A stretch of 64,000 nucleotides of DNA, taken from contig JAJDAP010000118.1 in the NCBI GenBank assembly GCA_029261795.1, positions 62,001 through 126,000 of the forward strand. Direction: 5' to 3'. Source of the DNA: Deltaproteobacteria bacterium (GTDB taxonomy: Bacteria; Myxococcota_A; UBA9160; UBA6930). The position numbers were made by a program, and so were the translations under genes. The stretch's first letter is position 1. Each line of letters begins with the position of its first letter. Shown here piece after piece: positions 25,557 to 35,793 of this stretch. The notes under the pieces were generated by a model that ran no database searches, had not been told where the DNA came from, and saw nothing but the letters and a program-made list of their open reading frames with translations.

Positions 25557-26713
25557 CGCGGGCAGCATCGCCTGACACCAACGCCGTCGCCCGCTGGGCG
25601 GCGGCGTTCGTCGTTTCGGCCCTCGCCGGTTGCGCCACCGCTCCTTCAACGATCGCGACTCGCGCAGCCGTCGAAATCCCACGCGCAGACGCCACCGAGG
25701 TGCCGTGCGCCTGGTTCGGCGACGAGCGCGACGGGGTGCTCTGGTTCGGCGTCTCCGGCTTCTGGTCCGCTCAACGTCAGGCCGGTGGCGACCCCCGCGC
25801 TGATCTTGCGATTTCTTCTCCGCGTTGGCTCGGCCGCTACGAGCTCGAAAGCGGTTCGACCCACTTCGAGACGCAGCCCGGCGGGCCGGTTCCGAGCGGG
25901 GTCTGGGATGTCCTCGCCCACCCGAACGGCCGCGTCTACTTCACCAGCTACTTCGACCGGGCGGGAATCTTCGAGGCTCCGGGCCGGTGGCAAGCGCTTG
26001 GCCCGGGAACCGTGGGCCTCAACGAACTCGCACTCGGTCCCTCGGGCCGGATCCTGGCGACCCGCTACGGCGCGAGCGATACGAAGCCGGGGAGCGTGGT
26101 GGTCCTCGGAGAGGACGGGCGGATCCAGGCGGAACTGCCTCTCGAAGATCCGCCAGGGTTTCGGGCCGCCGCCAAGAGCGTGGCCTGGGATCCGGTTCGC
26201 GGCGAAATCTGGGTGAACACCGATCTGCTGCCGGAAGCAGCAGGTGGCCGGATAGCGCACGATACGCGCATCCTCGGCCCCGGTGGAGAGGAGCGGTTGC
26301 GCTGGCAGCTCCCCGAAATCCAGTTCATGGTGTTCGGAGCCGACGGAACCGGCTACTTCGCCGAACGCGATGGCGAGCGACTGCGTTTGAGGATCCGTCC
26401 GCCGGAAGCGGCCGGCTCGCCCCTCGGAACCGGACGTTGGATCGAACTCGATGCGGCGTTCCCGGCCGACCTCGATTTCGTCCAGGAAATTCGAGTGGCC
26501 GATGACGGTCGTGCGATCGTGACGCGCTGGAGCGGAAGGGTGCACATCGTTTCCCGGGAAGGGAGCGTGCGCGATATCGAACTGCCCCGGAGCGATGGCG
26601 ATCTCTTCTACACCGGCACGCTGGTCGGCGAGCGTGTCTGCGCCACGGTTTGCCGAACCCGGCCCGAACCTGCTCCAGAAGCCTGGGTTCGTTGCGCCGA
26701 ACTCCCAGACTGA
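25544..26713 (+). CDS. Lipoprotein with beta-propeller-like (SMP-30-like) fold
   Basis: 389 aa from a TTG start that overlaps the receptor by 13 bases. The N-terminal signal has the lipobox LAGC, so it is lipid-anchored. The mature part has repeated strand patterns with NGRVYFTSY, ELALGPSGRILATRYG, GEIWVNTDL, FGADGTGYFAE and RVADDGRAIVTRW, typical of a gluconolactonase/SMP-30 or NHL-type six-bladed propeller. The substrate is unknown. The overlap with the TonB receptor suggests coupled translation and perhaps a shared job in ligand processing at the envelope. Confidence 0.75.
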   Translation: MDQLTRAASPDTNAVARWAAAFVVSALAGCATAPSTIATRAAVEIPRADATEVPCAWFGDERDGVLWFGVSGFWSAQRQAGGDPRADLAISSPRWLGRYELESGSTHFETQPGGPVPSGVWDVLAHPNGRVYFTSYFDRAGIFEAPGRWQALGPGTVGLNELALGPSGRILATRYGASDTKPGSVVVLGEDGRIQAELPLEDPPGFRAAAKSVAWDPVRGEIWVNTDLLPEAAGGRIAHDTRILGPGGEERLRWQLPEIQFMVFGADGTGYFAERDGERLRLRIRPPEAAGSPLGTGRWIELDAAFPADLDFVQEIRVADDGRAIVTRWSGRVHIVSREGSVRDIELPRSDGDLFYTGTLVGERVCATVCRTRPEPAPEAWVRCAELPD

Positions 26714-26730
26714 GCGCTATCCTGCCGCGC

Positions 26731-28038
26731 GTGTTTGCGGAACGACGTCGGCAGTTTCTCGAAAGGATGGGCCCGGGTGGTGTGGCGATCCTGTGCGGTG
26801 CCGGGCTGGCGACGCGCTCGAACGACACCGAGTTCCGATTCCGGCAGGACAGTGATTTCCACTATCTGACCGGGTTCGATCACCCGAATGCGGTCGCGGT
26901 GTTTCGAACCGACGGCGGCCCGACCTTCACGCTCTTCGTCGAGCCCCGCGATCCGGCGATGGAGACCTGGAACGGCTATCGACCTGGCACCGAAGGCGCC
27001 GTGGCGGAATATGGAGCCGACGAAGCGCACGGCCGTGAGGAACTTCACTCCTCCCTACCGGAGCTGCTGAAGCGCTCCGACCGGTTGTTCCATGTGATCG
27101 GGCGCAACACGGAACTCGACGCGCGCATCATCGAGAACCTCGAACTGATGCGGCGCAGCTCCCGGGCCGGAGCGATACCGCCAGAAGAGATCGTCGACCC
27201 GAGACGTGCACTCCACGAGATGCGGTTGTTCAAGACGCCGGAGGAGCTCGCGATCCTTCGGCGCGGCGCAGCGATCACCCACGAGGCCCATCATGAGGCC
27301 GCCAAGCTCGCGCACGGTGGCAATCATGAATTCGAAGTCGAAGCGGTCCTCGATTACACGTTCCGACGGCGCGGTTCCTCGGGGCCCGCCTACGGAAGCA
27401 TCGTCGGCGGGGGAGCGAATGCCACGGTCCTGCACTATGTGCAGAACAACCAGCCCCTGAAGAATGACGAACTCCTGCTGATCGATGCCGGTTGCGAGCT
27501 CGAAGGTTATGCGTCGGACGTGACACGCACGTATCCGATCGGCGGCACTTTCAGCCCCGCGCAACGTGCTGTCTACGAGATCGTGCTCGAGGCTCAGCTC
27601 GCTTCGATCGAGGCCTGCAAGTTCGGTGCGACCCTGCCCGAGGTCCACAACGCCTCGGTCCGTGTCCTTACCCGGGGCATGATCGATCTCGGGCTCCTCG
27701 ACATCGGCCTCGAAGAAGCGATCGAGAAGGAGAACTACCGGCGCTACTACATGCACGGAACGTCCCACTGGATCGGACTCGACGTCCACGATGCCGGGAC
27801 CTACACCGAGGACGGCCAACCGCGCCAGCTCGCCGAGGGCATGTTGTTTTCCGTAGAGCCCGGGCTCTACATCACGGCCGATGACGAAAACGCGAAACCG
27901 GAACTCCGCGGCATCGGCGTCCGCATCGAAGACGACGTGGTCATCACCGCAGATGGCTACGAGAACCTGACCGAATCCATCCCGAAGGAACCCGGTGCTG
28001 TCGAAGCCTGGGTTCGCGAGGGACAATCCGAGGAATAG
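26731..28038 (+). CDS. pepP: Xaa-Pro aminopeptidase
   Basis: About 435 aa from a GTG 17 bases after the previous stop; this start gives the expected N-terminus [13 protein letters not shown]. The N-terminal creatinase-like domain includes [15 protein letters not shown]. The pita-bread catalytic domain has the five dinuclear metal ligands: D in [11 protein letters not shown] in [12 protein letters not shown] in [13 protein letters not shown] in SVEPGLY and E in [11 protein letters not shown]. It removes N-terminal residues preceding proline from peptides in the cytoplasm. The gene lies directly before acs with 8 bp between, so they are likely cotranscribed. Confidence 0.94.
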   Translation: MFAERRRQFLERMGPGGVAILCGAGLATRSNDTEFRFRQDSDFHYLTGFDHPNAVAVFRTDGGPTFTLFVEPRDPAMETWNGYRPGTEGAVAEYGADEAHGREELHSSLPELLKRSDRLFHVIGRNTELDARIIENLELMRRSSRAGAIPPEEIVDPRRALHEMRLFKTPEELAILRRGAAITHEAHHEAAKLAHGGNHEFEVEAVLDYTFRRRGSSGPAYGSIVGGGANATVLHYVQNNQPLKNDELLLIDAGCELEGYASDVTRTYPIGGTFSPAQRAVYEIVLEAQLASIEACKFGATLPEVHNASVRVLTRGMIDLGLLDIGLEEAIEKENYRRYYMHGTSHWIGLDVHDAGTYTEDGQPRQLAEGMLFSVEPGLYITADDENAKPELRGIGVRIEDDVVITADGYENLTESIPKEPGAVEAWVREGQSEE

Positions 28039-28046
28039 GAGCGCCC

Positions 28047-29987
<1,941 letters not shown>

Positions 29988-30082
29988 GCGACCGACCCGC
30001 GTGAGCGGCACGTACCGTGGCCGAGGCGGCGCGCCTGGCCTGGGTACGCATTCTGAGCGAAGTCCACCGTATCGGAGCTAGG

Positions 30083-30097
30083 CTACTTCCCGTCCGG
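30083..30097 (+). repeat. IS left terminal inverted repeat
   Basis: 15 bp, exact complement of the right repeat at 31730-31744. It is preceded by GCTAG (30077-30081), the probable target duplication. Confidence 0.85.
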
Positions 30098-30251
30098 TAA
30101 TCCCCGCCACTGAGGTCTCCTGCGGGGGGCGGCGGTCGGATGGCGTTGCAAGCGTAGCGATCTTGAGGTGTTGGTCGGATGAGCAAGTGCGATCAAGGCG
30201 CAGCTGCGGCGCGCAGACGCAAGTATCCATCGATCGATGGGGCGGGAGCCC

Positions 30252-31598
30252 TCAGGTGAACTCGCGCACGAGCAGATGGCGGGCCATGGCGATGAGGTTG
30301 AAGCTCGTCACGCTCGACCAGACGTAGGCTCTGAACGAATGGGTCCCACGCCAGGTGCAGCGTCCCATCTGGAACGCGCGCTTGAGGGTTGAGATCACAC
30401 CCTCGATACCGGAGCGGAAGTCGCGCAGCCGTCGGAAGACCCAGGCGCTGCGCACCATCTCGTGGATCTCGAGTCCGCTCTTCTTGTTGAAGGCCATGTC
30501 TTGGACTCCGAGTGCTTTCGCCGTTGCCACGTTGTTCTTCGAGGCGAAGCCACCATCCATCGCAACCTGTCGCGGCGCCTTGCTGAACAGATCGATGTGT
30601 CGCTCGATCGTGCGCTCGACCAGGCTCGAGTCGGTGGGGTTGCCCTGCTCGATGACGCAGTCGAGGATGAGCGACGACTTCCCGCCCGTCAGGCAGACCT
30701 TGTGGCCGTAGTAGGTCGTTCGGTTGTCCTTCACAAGGATGTCGGTGTGGGGCTCGAAGATCGACACGATCTTCTGGTTCGCGGGAACACGTTCGCCTTC
30801 GAGGACGCGACGGCGACTCTGATCGATCACACGCTCGACAAGGGGGAGTACGGCCAACAGTTCCGTGCGAAGCGGCTCCAGCTTCTCTACGTGCGCCACC
30901 TTCTCGGCGACGTTCCGGGCCGCCGCGCAGACCTCTTCCGTGGCTCGGATCATCACGCGATAGCTCGCGGGAAGGTCGATCGCACGGCGATGGAACTTGA
31001 TCGCGTAGGCCCGTCGCTTCACGACGCGACGACGATCGGGGAACGCCTTGCGCAGCGAGGGACGCTGCTTCGCCATCCGCAGCAGGATCCGGGTCATCAC
31101 GCGAACGCCGTCCCAGAGCAGTGCCGAGTCGGCCGGCTCGTGAATGTTCGACTCGACGACGGTCGTATCGGTGCGGACGGTCTCGCCCCGTTCGATCCCT
31201 TCGCTTCTCGCGAAGCCGATCAGCACGCGGTGGATCGCCTCCCAGGTCTCGGGGCGCATCCGCTTGACATTGTCCTGGAGGGTCTGGAAGCGCGGCCACT
31301 CGTCCAGCCCCAGTCCCACGAAGCTGCGGAAGGCGGCCGAGTCTTGCAGGTGGAACTCGAGCTCGCGGTAGCTCAGCCCATGGATCTGCTTGAGCAGGGC
31401 GATGCGCAGGACCTGGTCGCCGCTCAGCCCGCGACGCCCGGTATCGGTGCGCCGTTCTCCGACCAGATCTCGGTGAACGAACTCTCCCAGCTGCGGATGG
31501 GCATCGAGGATCCTGGCGATCATCTGCAGCTCTCGGGTATGCTGATGCGGACCCCACGTGGGCGTGAGGGAGAGCTGGTTTTCTCGGAACTGGCGCAT
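30252..31598 (-). CDS. DDE transposase, ISNCY family-like
   Basis: About 448 aa from the Met giving MRQFRENQLSL; an upstream TTG/ATG could add 18 residues. The N-terminal DUF772-type helical domain (LSGDQVLRIALLKQ, YRELEFHLQDSAAF) is followed by the RNase H-like catalytic core: D in RTDTTVVESNIHEP, D in AMDGGFASKNN and E in RSGIEGVISTLKRAF. The end region GRCTWRGTHSFRAYVWSS is typical of ISNCY-type transposases. It cuts and rejoins the element's ends. No frameshift or stop is seen, so the element may still be active. Confidence 0.9.
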   Translation of the reverse strand: MRQFRENQLSLTPTWGPHQHTRELQMIARILDAHPQLGEFVHRDLVGERRTDTGRRGLSGDQVLRIALLKQIHGLSYRELEFHLQDSAAFRSFVGLGLDEWPRFQTLQDNVKRMRPETWEAIHRVLIGFARSEGIERGETVRTDTTVVESNIHEPADSALLWDGVRVMTRILLRMAKQRPSLRKAFPDRRRVVKRRAYAIKFHRRAIDLPASYRVMIRATEEVCAAARNVAEKVAHVEKLEPLRTELLAVLPLVERVIDQSRRRVLEGERVPANQKIVSIFEPHTDILVKDNRTTYYGHKVCLTGGKSSLILDCVIEQGNPTDSSLVERTIERHIDLFSKAPRQVAMDGGFASKNNVATAKALGVQDMAFNKKSGLEIHEMVRSAWVFRRLRDFRSGIEGVISTLKRAFQMGRCTWRGTHSFRAYVWSSVTSFNLIAMARHLLVREFT

Positions 31599-31683
31599 CG
31601 CTTCACCCCCCGGTTTGCGATTTTCTGTGTAAGTTCGGGCGTTTGGCAACACCTAACATACACCATCCGCAACTCAATCGGGA

Positions 31684-31708
31684 GGCGCGAATGCGCCAAT
31701 TCCTTTTC
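31684..31708 (+). terminator. Hairpin plus T-rich tail near IS right end
   Basis: GGCGC-GAAT-GCGCC followed by AATTCCTTTTC. It could stop plus-strand transcripts passing through the element toward the MOSC gene. Confidence 0.45.
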
Positions 31709-31729
31709 TACTCAACCACTTACGACTTT

Positions 31730-31744
31730 CCGGACGGGAAGTAG
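31730..31744 (-). repeat. IS right terminal inverted repeat
   Basis: 15 bp complementary to the left end. It is followed at once by GCTAG (31745-31749), matching the left flank. Confidence 0.85.
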
Positions 31745-31765
31745 GCTAGCGGCAGGAGGTTTTCC

Positions 31766-32623
31766 ATGTCCGCAGGCACCATTCGGTCGATCCATCGCTA
31801 TCCCGTCAAGAGCTTGCTCGGGGAGTCTCTCGACCGCGCGATGCTAGGCGCGGGCGGCATTCCCGGCGATCGCGCCTGGGCCACCCGCGACGAGGTGCGC
31901 GGCGGAATCCGCGGCGCCAAGAAGATCCCGGCCCTGATGGATTGCGCAGCACGCTACCTGGAGGAGCCCGGCGACGGGCCTGCACCGGCAGCCGAGATCA
32001 CGCCGAGGGAAGGCACGGCATTCCTGACCAGCGATCCCGAGGCCAGCCAGCTTCTGACCAAGGCGATCGGCCACGAGGTCAGCCTCTGGCCGCTGCTTCC
32101 CGCGGACCAGTTGGAGCACTACAAGCGGGGCGCGCCGGACAACCCGGATTTCATGGAGGAGCTGCGCGAGATGTTCGCGCGAGAGCCGGACGAGCCGCTC
32201 CCGGACCTCGGCGCCTTCCCGCCCGAATTGATGGAGTACGAATCTCCCCCGGGCACCTACTTCGATGCCTATCCACTGCTCCTGCTCTCCGAAAACTCGT
32301 TGCGGGCGATGGCCGCAGCCGACAACGAATCGATCTTCGATGCCCGTCGTTTCCGCCCCAACCTTCTCCTCGATTGCGGGAGCGAGGCCGGCTTCCCCGA
32401 GCATAATTGGGCCGGCCGGCGCGGCCGTGTCGGCGGCGCGGTGCTCCAGTTCGAGCTGGTCTGCCCACGCTGCGTGGTGACCACCCACGGCTTCTACGAC
32501 CTCCCCAAGGACCCGACGATCATGCGCGCGCTGGTCCGCGAGACCGGTGGCAACCTGGGGCTCTACGCCTCAGTGGTGCAGCCTGGCGCCGTTTTCAGCG
32601 GCGACGAGCTCGTATTGGAGTAG
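31766..32623 (+). CDS. MOSC domain-containing protein
   Basis: 285 aa, with GCAGGAGG before the ATG. N-terminal MOSC beta-barrel domain (SIHRYPVKSLLGESLDRAML, GIPGDRAWATRDE) followed by the MOSC catalytic domain with RRFRPNLLLDCG, WAGRRGRVGGAVL and the conserved Cys in LVCPRCVVTTHGF. MOSC proteins bind the molybdenum cofactor or carry out sulfur transfer; mARC-like enzymes reduce N-hydroxylated compounds with it. An insertion sequence ends 21 bp upstream of the start codon, so the native promoter has probably been displaced. The genome encodes other Mo-enzyme functions (YdeP-like, FdhD). Confidence 0.9.
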   Translation: MSAGTIRSIHRYPVKSLLGESLDRAMLGAGGIPGDRAWATRDEVRGGIRGAKKIPALMDCAARYLEEPGDGPAPAAEITPREGTAFLTSDPEASQLLTKAIGHEVSLWPLLPADQLEHYKRGAPDNPDFMEELREMFAREPDEPLPDLGAFPPELMEYESPPGTYFDAYPLLLLSENSLRAMAAADNESIFDARRFRPNLLLDCGSEAGFPEHNWAGRRGRVGGAVLQFELVCPRCVVTTHGFYDLPKDPTIMRALVRETGGNLGLYASVVQPGAVFSGDELVLE

Positions 32624-32709
32624 CTCGGGCCAACTCACTGACGTTTGTCTGTGAACTTGCCTATGATCGCCGGCCTGCCCGACCCCGCCAATCGCCCCGA
32701 GGATCCACC

Positions 32710-33900
32710 ATGTCCGAGCTCGGCTACCCCGCCTTCGACGCTGACAACCACTACTACGAGGCGCCCGACGCCTTCACCCGGCACGTGCCGGTCAAGATGC
32801 AGCCGCGCTGCGTCCAGTGGGTGGAGATGGACGGCCGGAAGCATCATCTGGTGGGCGGCAAGATCGCCCACGCCGTGAAGAACCCCACCTGGAACCCGAT
32901 CGCGATGCCCGGCGCCATGTACGAGTACTTCCGCGGCAACCCGGACAACAAAGATCCGTTCGAGATGATGAGGAAGCGGGAACCCCTCCCGGACTACTAC
33001 CTGGATCCGGACGCGCGCCTGAAGAAGATGGACGAGCAGGATCTCGAGGCGATGTGGCTCTTCCCCACGTTAGGCGTCCTCTATGAAGAGCTGCTGAAGA
33101 ACGATACCGAGGCGGTGCTTGCCACCTTCCGTGCCTTCAACCGTTGGCTCGACGAAGACTGGGGCGTGGCGTACAAGAACCGGATCTTCGGGGCGCCCTA
33201 CATCACGTTGGCCGATGTCGACTGGGCCTGTGAGGAAGTGGAGTGGGCGCTCGAGCTCGGTGCGCGGGTTCTCGTGATGCGCCCGTCCGCGGCCTGGAAC
33301 GAACAAGGGGCACTCTCTCCGACGAACGCAAAGTTCGATCCCTTCTGGGCCCGCGTCAACGAGGCCGGAATCACGGTCGTCGTGCATGCCGGCGATTCGG
33401 GTTACACGTCGAATGGCTACGCCACCGACGGTTTCAGCGCCGATATCGGCAAGAGCGCGGGCGACTACGGGCCCAGCGTGAAGGGCTTCGGCATCGAGCG
33501 CGCAGCCTACGACTGGCTGATCACGATGGCCTACGGCCGCATGTTCGAGCGTTTCCCGAACCTGCGCATAGCATCCGTGGAGAATGGCTCCGAGTACCTG
33601 GGCGACCTGTTCCGAAAGCTCGGCCAGGCCAAGGGCAGGATGCGCGGCTACTTCAAGGAAGATCCGGGCGACCTGTTCCGCGAGCACGTCTGGATCAACC
33701 CTTTCTGGGAAGACGACGTGAACGAGGTCGTCCACCACATGGGGCCGGACCGCGTGATCTTCGGTAGCGACTGGCCGCACATCGAGGGGATGCCGGAGCC
33801 GCTCGACTACCTGAAGGACGTGGCCCAGTTCGATGACGAGGCAAAGCAGAAGATCATGCGGGACAACACGCGCGGGCTGAACGAGCTGCGGCCCGCCTAG
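32710..33900 (+). CDS. Amidohydrolase family (TIM-barrel, ACMSD-like) protein
   Basis: 396 aa, started at MSELGYPAFDADNHYYE with GAGG a few bases upstream; a longer reading overlaps the MOSC gene. It has the amidohydrolase-2 metal motif region FDADNHYYEAPDAF, VVVHAGDSGY, ASVENGSEYLGDLF and FGSDWPHIEGMP near the C-terminus. Such proteins decarboxylate or hydrolyse ring-derived acids (ACMSD, 4-oxalomesaconate hydratase-like). It may supply or use intermediates of the aromatic operon that begins about 340 bp downstream, but the two are separated by a noncoding stretch with its own promoter. Confidence 0.85.
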   Translation: MSELGYPAFDADNHYYEAPDAFTRHVPVKMQPRCVQWVEMDGRKHHLVGGKIAHAVKNPTWNPIAMPGAMYEYFRGNPDNKDPFEMMRKREPLPDYYLDPDARLKKMDEQDLEAMWLFPTLGVLYEELLKNDTEAVLATFRAFNRWLDEDWGVAYKNRIFGAPYITLADVDWACEEVEWALELGARVLVMRPSAAWNEQGALSPTNAKFDPFWARVNEAGITVVVHAGDSGYTSNGYATDGFSADIGKSAGDYGPSVKGFGIERAAYDWLITMAYGRMFERFPNLRIASVENGSEYLGDLFRKLGQAKGRMRGYFKEDPGDLFREHVWINPFWEDDVNEVVHHMGPDRVIFGSDWPHIEGMPEPLDYLKDVAQFDDEAKQKIMRDNTRGLNELRPA

Positions 33901-34175
33901 GGTTGGGGGGCATGCGGTGCAACGCGGTGGGGATCTCTTCTCTGGTCGCGGCTGCCTCTCTGCCCCGCGGCGGTCGGCCAGGGCCCTGCGGCTCATGGCT
34001 CGCTTGGGGCGTTGTAGCGTTCAGTCACGTTGCCTTGTTTGGGAAGGCTGGGATGTCTGGGGCGTTTTCTGCTGCGCTTTACTTCGCCTTCGGGCCCTGG
34101 TCGACCGCCGCTGCTGGGTGGCTGGGGCGCGTGGATGGGCCGGAGACGCGTTTTCGCTTGGATTAAAAAGTGGGG
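33901..34175. other. Noncoding, G/T-skewed stretch
   Basis: A 275-bp region with marked G and T excess on the plus strand. Two competing open frames of about 85 codons have no recognisable fold, no good ribosome binding site and low GC at third positions. It appears to be noncoding, perhaps a decayed gene. A TTGACT promoter element follows. Confidence 0.5.
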
Positions 34176-34224
34176 TTGACTTTGGGCTATTCGATCGAAT
34201 AAGATCTGTTTATTCGATCGAACA
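34176..34224 (+). promoter_or_regulatory. Promoter with two palindromic operator copies
   Basis: TATTCGATCGAATA (34188-34201), a perfect 14-bp palindrome, recurs as TATTCGATCGAACA (34211-34224), 23 bp apart centre to centre. The -35-like TTGACT (34176-34181) and TAAGAT at 34200 overlap the first copy, so binding would block transcription. The start codon of a TetR gene is 15 bp past the second copy, which fits autoregulation by that protein. Confidence 0.75.
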
Positions 34225-34239
34225 AAGCGAGATGCTCTC

Positions 34240-34899
34240 TTGGCTCAGCCTTCCCAGACCGCTCCGCCCGAGGACGGATCGACGCGCGAGCGGATGCTCG
34301 ATGCGGCGTTGTCGGCGTTTGCGGAACTCGGCTACGACGGTGCTTCGACGCGGGAGATCGCTTCGCGAGCCGGCGTGAATCAGGGGCTGATTCCGTACTA
34401 CTTCGGCAGCAAGGAAGCGCTTTGGCGCGAAGCGGTGAACCGGGCTTTCTCGGAGATTCGTGAGGGCGTCGGGCTCGCGCTGCAATCCATCGAGAGCGGT
34501 GAGCCGAATATCGACCGGGCTGCCTTCGCCGCGATGATTCGAGATCTCGTCCGCTTCGCCGCCAGCAATCCCGAATTCCATCGGCTGATGACCGACGAGG
34601 GAAAGCGCGATGGACCCCGGATGCACTGGATCGTCGACAACCACGTGCGGCCGATCTACGAAGCGATCGAAACGTTGGCCGCTCGCGCTGGCGAGGCCAG
34701 TCCCCTCGCGGTGAGACTCGATCCGCTGATCCTGCACTACCTGCTGGTCGGCGCTTCGACGCACTTGTTCCACCAGGCACCGGAGTGTCTGCGCCTGACC
34801 GGCCGCGATCCGGCCGACCCCGACATCATTGCGGCTCACACGGAGGCACTGATTGCGCTCTTCGTGGGCCCCGAACCGAACCAAGGAGAATCCCGATGA
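34240..34899 (+). CDS. TetR-family regulator of the aromatic operon
   Basis: 219 aa from a TTG. The helix-turn-helix is ASTREIASRAGVNQGLIPYY, and the C-terminal domain is a helical ligand-binding region with no known effector motif. It is the first gene of a run (TetR, FAH hydrolase, FAD hydroxylase, dioxygenase, GST) and overlaps the hydrolase start by 4 nt (ATGA). The double palindrome immediately upstream is the likely operator. Inferred role: repressor relieved by an aromatic compound or a pathway intermediate. Confidence 0.88.
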   Translation: MAQPSQTAPPEDGSTRERMLDAALSAFAELGYDGASTREIASRAGVNQGLIPYYFGSKEALWREAVNRAFSEIREGVGLALQSIESGEPNIDRAAFAAMIRDLVRFAASNPEFHRLMTDEGKRDGPRMHWIVDNHVRPIYEAIETLAARAGEASPLAVRLDPLILHYLLVGASTHLFHQAPECLRLTGRDPADPDIIAAHTEALIALFVGPEPNQGESR

Positions 34900-35783
34900 A
34901 GCTCGCAACCTTTACGCATGGTGGCGCGACACGCGTCGGTGTCGTGGACGGGGAGGAGGTCGTCGATCTGTCGTCGGCCGCGGGAAACCTGCCGACGGAG
35001 ATGATCGCGTTCCTCGAGGCCGGAGCTGCCGCGCTCGAGGGTGCGCGAGCGGCCGTGGCAGCCGGTGGCTCGCGGCTGGCACTCGCCGACGTGAAGCTCG
35101 AATCCCCGATCCTGCGACCGCCCAAGATCCTGGCCATCGGCGTGAACTACGGCGACCACATCGCCGAAGCCAAGGAAGGCGGGATGACGATTCCCGAGTT
35201 CCCGGTGGTCTTCAACAAGCAGTCGACCTCGGCCCACCCGCCTTTCGAGGCGTTTCACAAGCCGAAGGTTTCCGATGCGCTCGACTATGAAGCCGAGCTC
35301 GGCGTGGTGATCGGAAAGAACTGCCGACACGTACCCAAGGACCGTGCCCACGAGGTCATCGCCGGCTACACGGTCGTCAACGACGTATCGGTGCGCGATT
35401 GGCAGCTGCGCACCCCGACCTTCACGATGGGAAAATCCTTCGACACGCATTGCCCGATGGGCCCGTGGATCATGACACCGGACGAATTCGGCGACCCGCA
35501 TACCCATGACATCAAGACCTGGGTCAACGGCGAGCTGCGCCAGAGTTCGAACACGAAGCACCTGGTTTTCGATTGCTTCGATCTGATCGAGCACCTCTCG
35601 ACGGCCTTCACGCTCGAAGTGGGCGATGTGATCCCGACCGGTACACCCGGTGGTGTCGGCATCGCGATGCGGCCGCCCCAGCTGCTGAAGGATGGTGATA
35701 CGGTGAAGATCTCGATCGACGGCCTCGGAGAGATCGAGAACGCCGTGGTGAACGAGCCCGCCAGCACCGCGCGGATGGGCTAG
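34896..35783 (+). CDS. Fumarylacetoacetate hydrolase (FAH) family protein
   Basis: 295 aa, AAGGAGA site, ATG overlapping the TetR stop. The C-terminal catalytic domain is complete: metal ligand Glu residues in DALDYEAELGVVIGKN, then NDVSVRDWQL, and the active-site TPGGVGIAM near the end. FAH-fold enzymes hydrolyse or decarboxylate acylpyruvates made during aromatic breakdown. Together with the GST at the end of the operon it suggests cleavage of a fumaryl-type intermediate. The exact substrate is inferred from neighbours only. Confidence 0.9.
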   Translation: MKLATFTHGGATRVGVVDGEEVVDLSSAAGNLPTEMIAFLEAGAAALEGARAAVAAGGSRLALADVKLESPILRPPKILAIGVNYGDHIAEAKEGGMTIPEFPVVFNKQSTSAHPPFEAFHKPKVSDALDYEAELGVVIGKNCRHVPKDRAHEVIAGYTVVNDVSVRDWQLRTPTFTMGKSFDTHCPMGPWIMTPDEFGDPHTHDIKTWVNGELRQSSNTKHLVFDCFDLIEHLSTAFTLEVGDVIPTGTPGGVGIAMRPPQLLKDGDTVKISIDGLGEIENAVVNEPASTARMG

Positions 35784-35793
35784 GCGTACCCAG

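Larger units (their letters stand above)
30083..31744. mobile_element. Complete insertion sequence, ISNCY-like, about 1.66 kb
   Basis: Bounded by the inverted repeats CTACTTCCCGTCCGG (30083-30097) and its complement (31730-31744). GCTAG occurs next to both ends (30077-30081 and 31745-31749, with one extra base on the left), as expected for a target duplication. It carries a single transposase gene on the minus strand, apparently intact. Identical ends and the intact gene suggest a recent insertion. It landed between acs and a MOSC gene, 21 bp before the MOSC start codon. Confidence 0.9.

Noticed and set aside
30193-31557. 454-codon minus-strand frame overlapping the transposase
   Set aside because: Arg/Pro-rich shadow translation in another frame of the transposase gene; no domain and no plausible start.
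30462-31847. 461-codon plus-strand frame across the IS
   Set aside because: Antisense to the transposase, with composition of a shadow frame, and its end crosses the IS boundary into the MOSC gene.
32407-32709. Longer start for the amidohydrolase
   Set aside because: The upstream part is Arg-rich and overlaps the MOSC gene; the ATG at 32710 has a ribosome site and gives the expected N-terminal metal motif.
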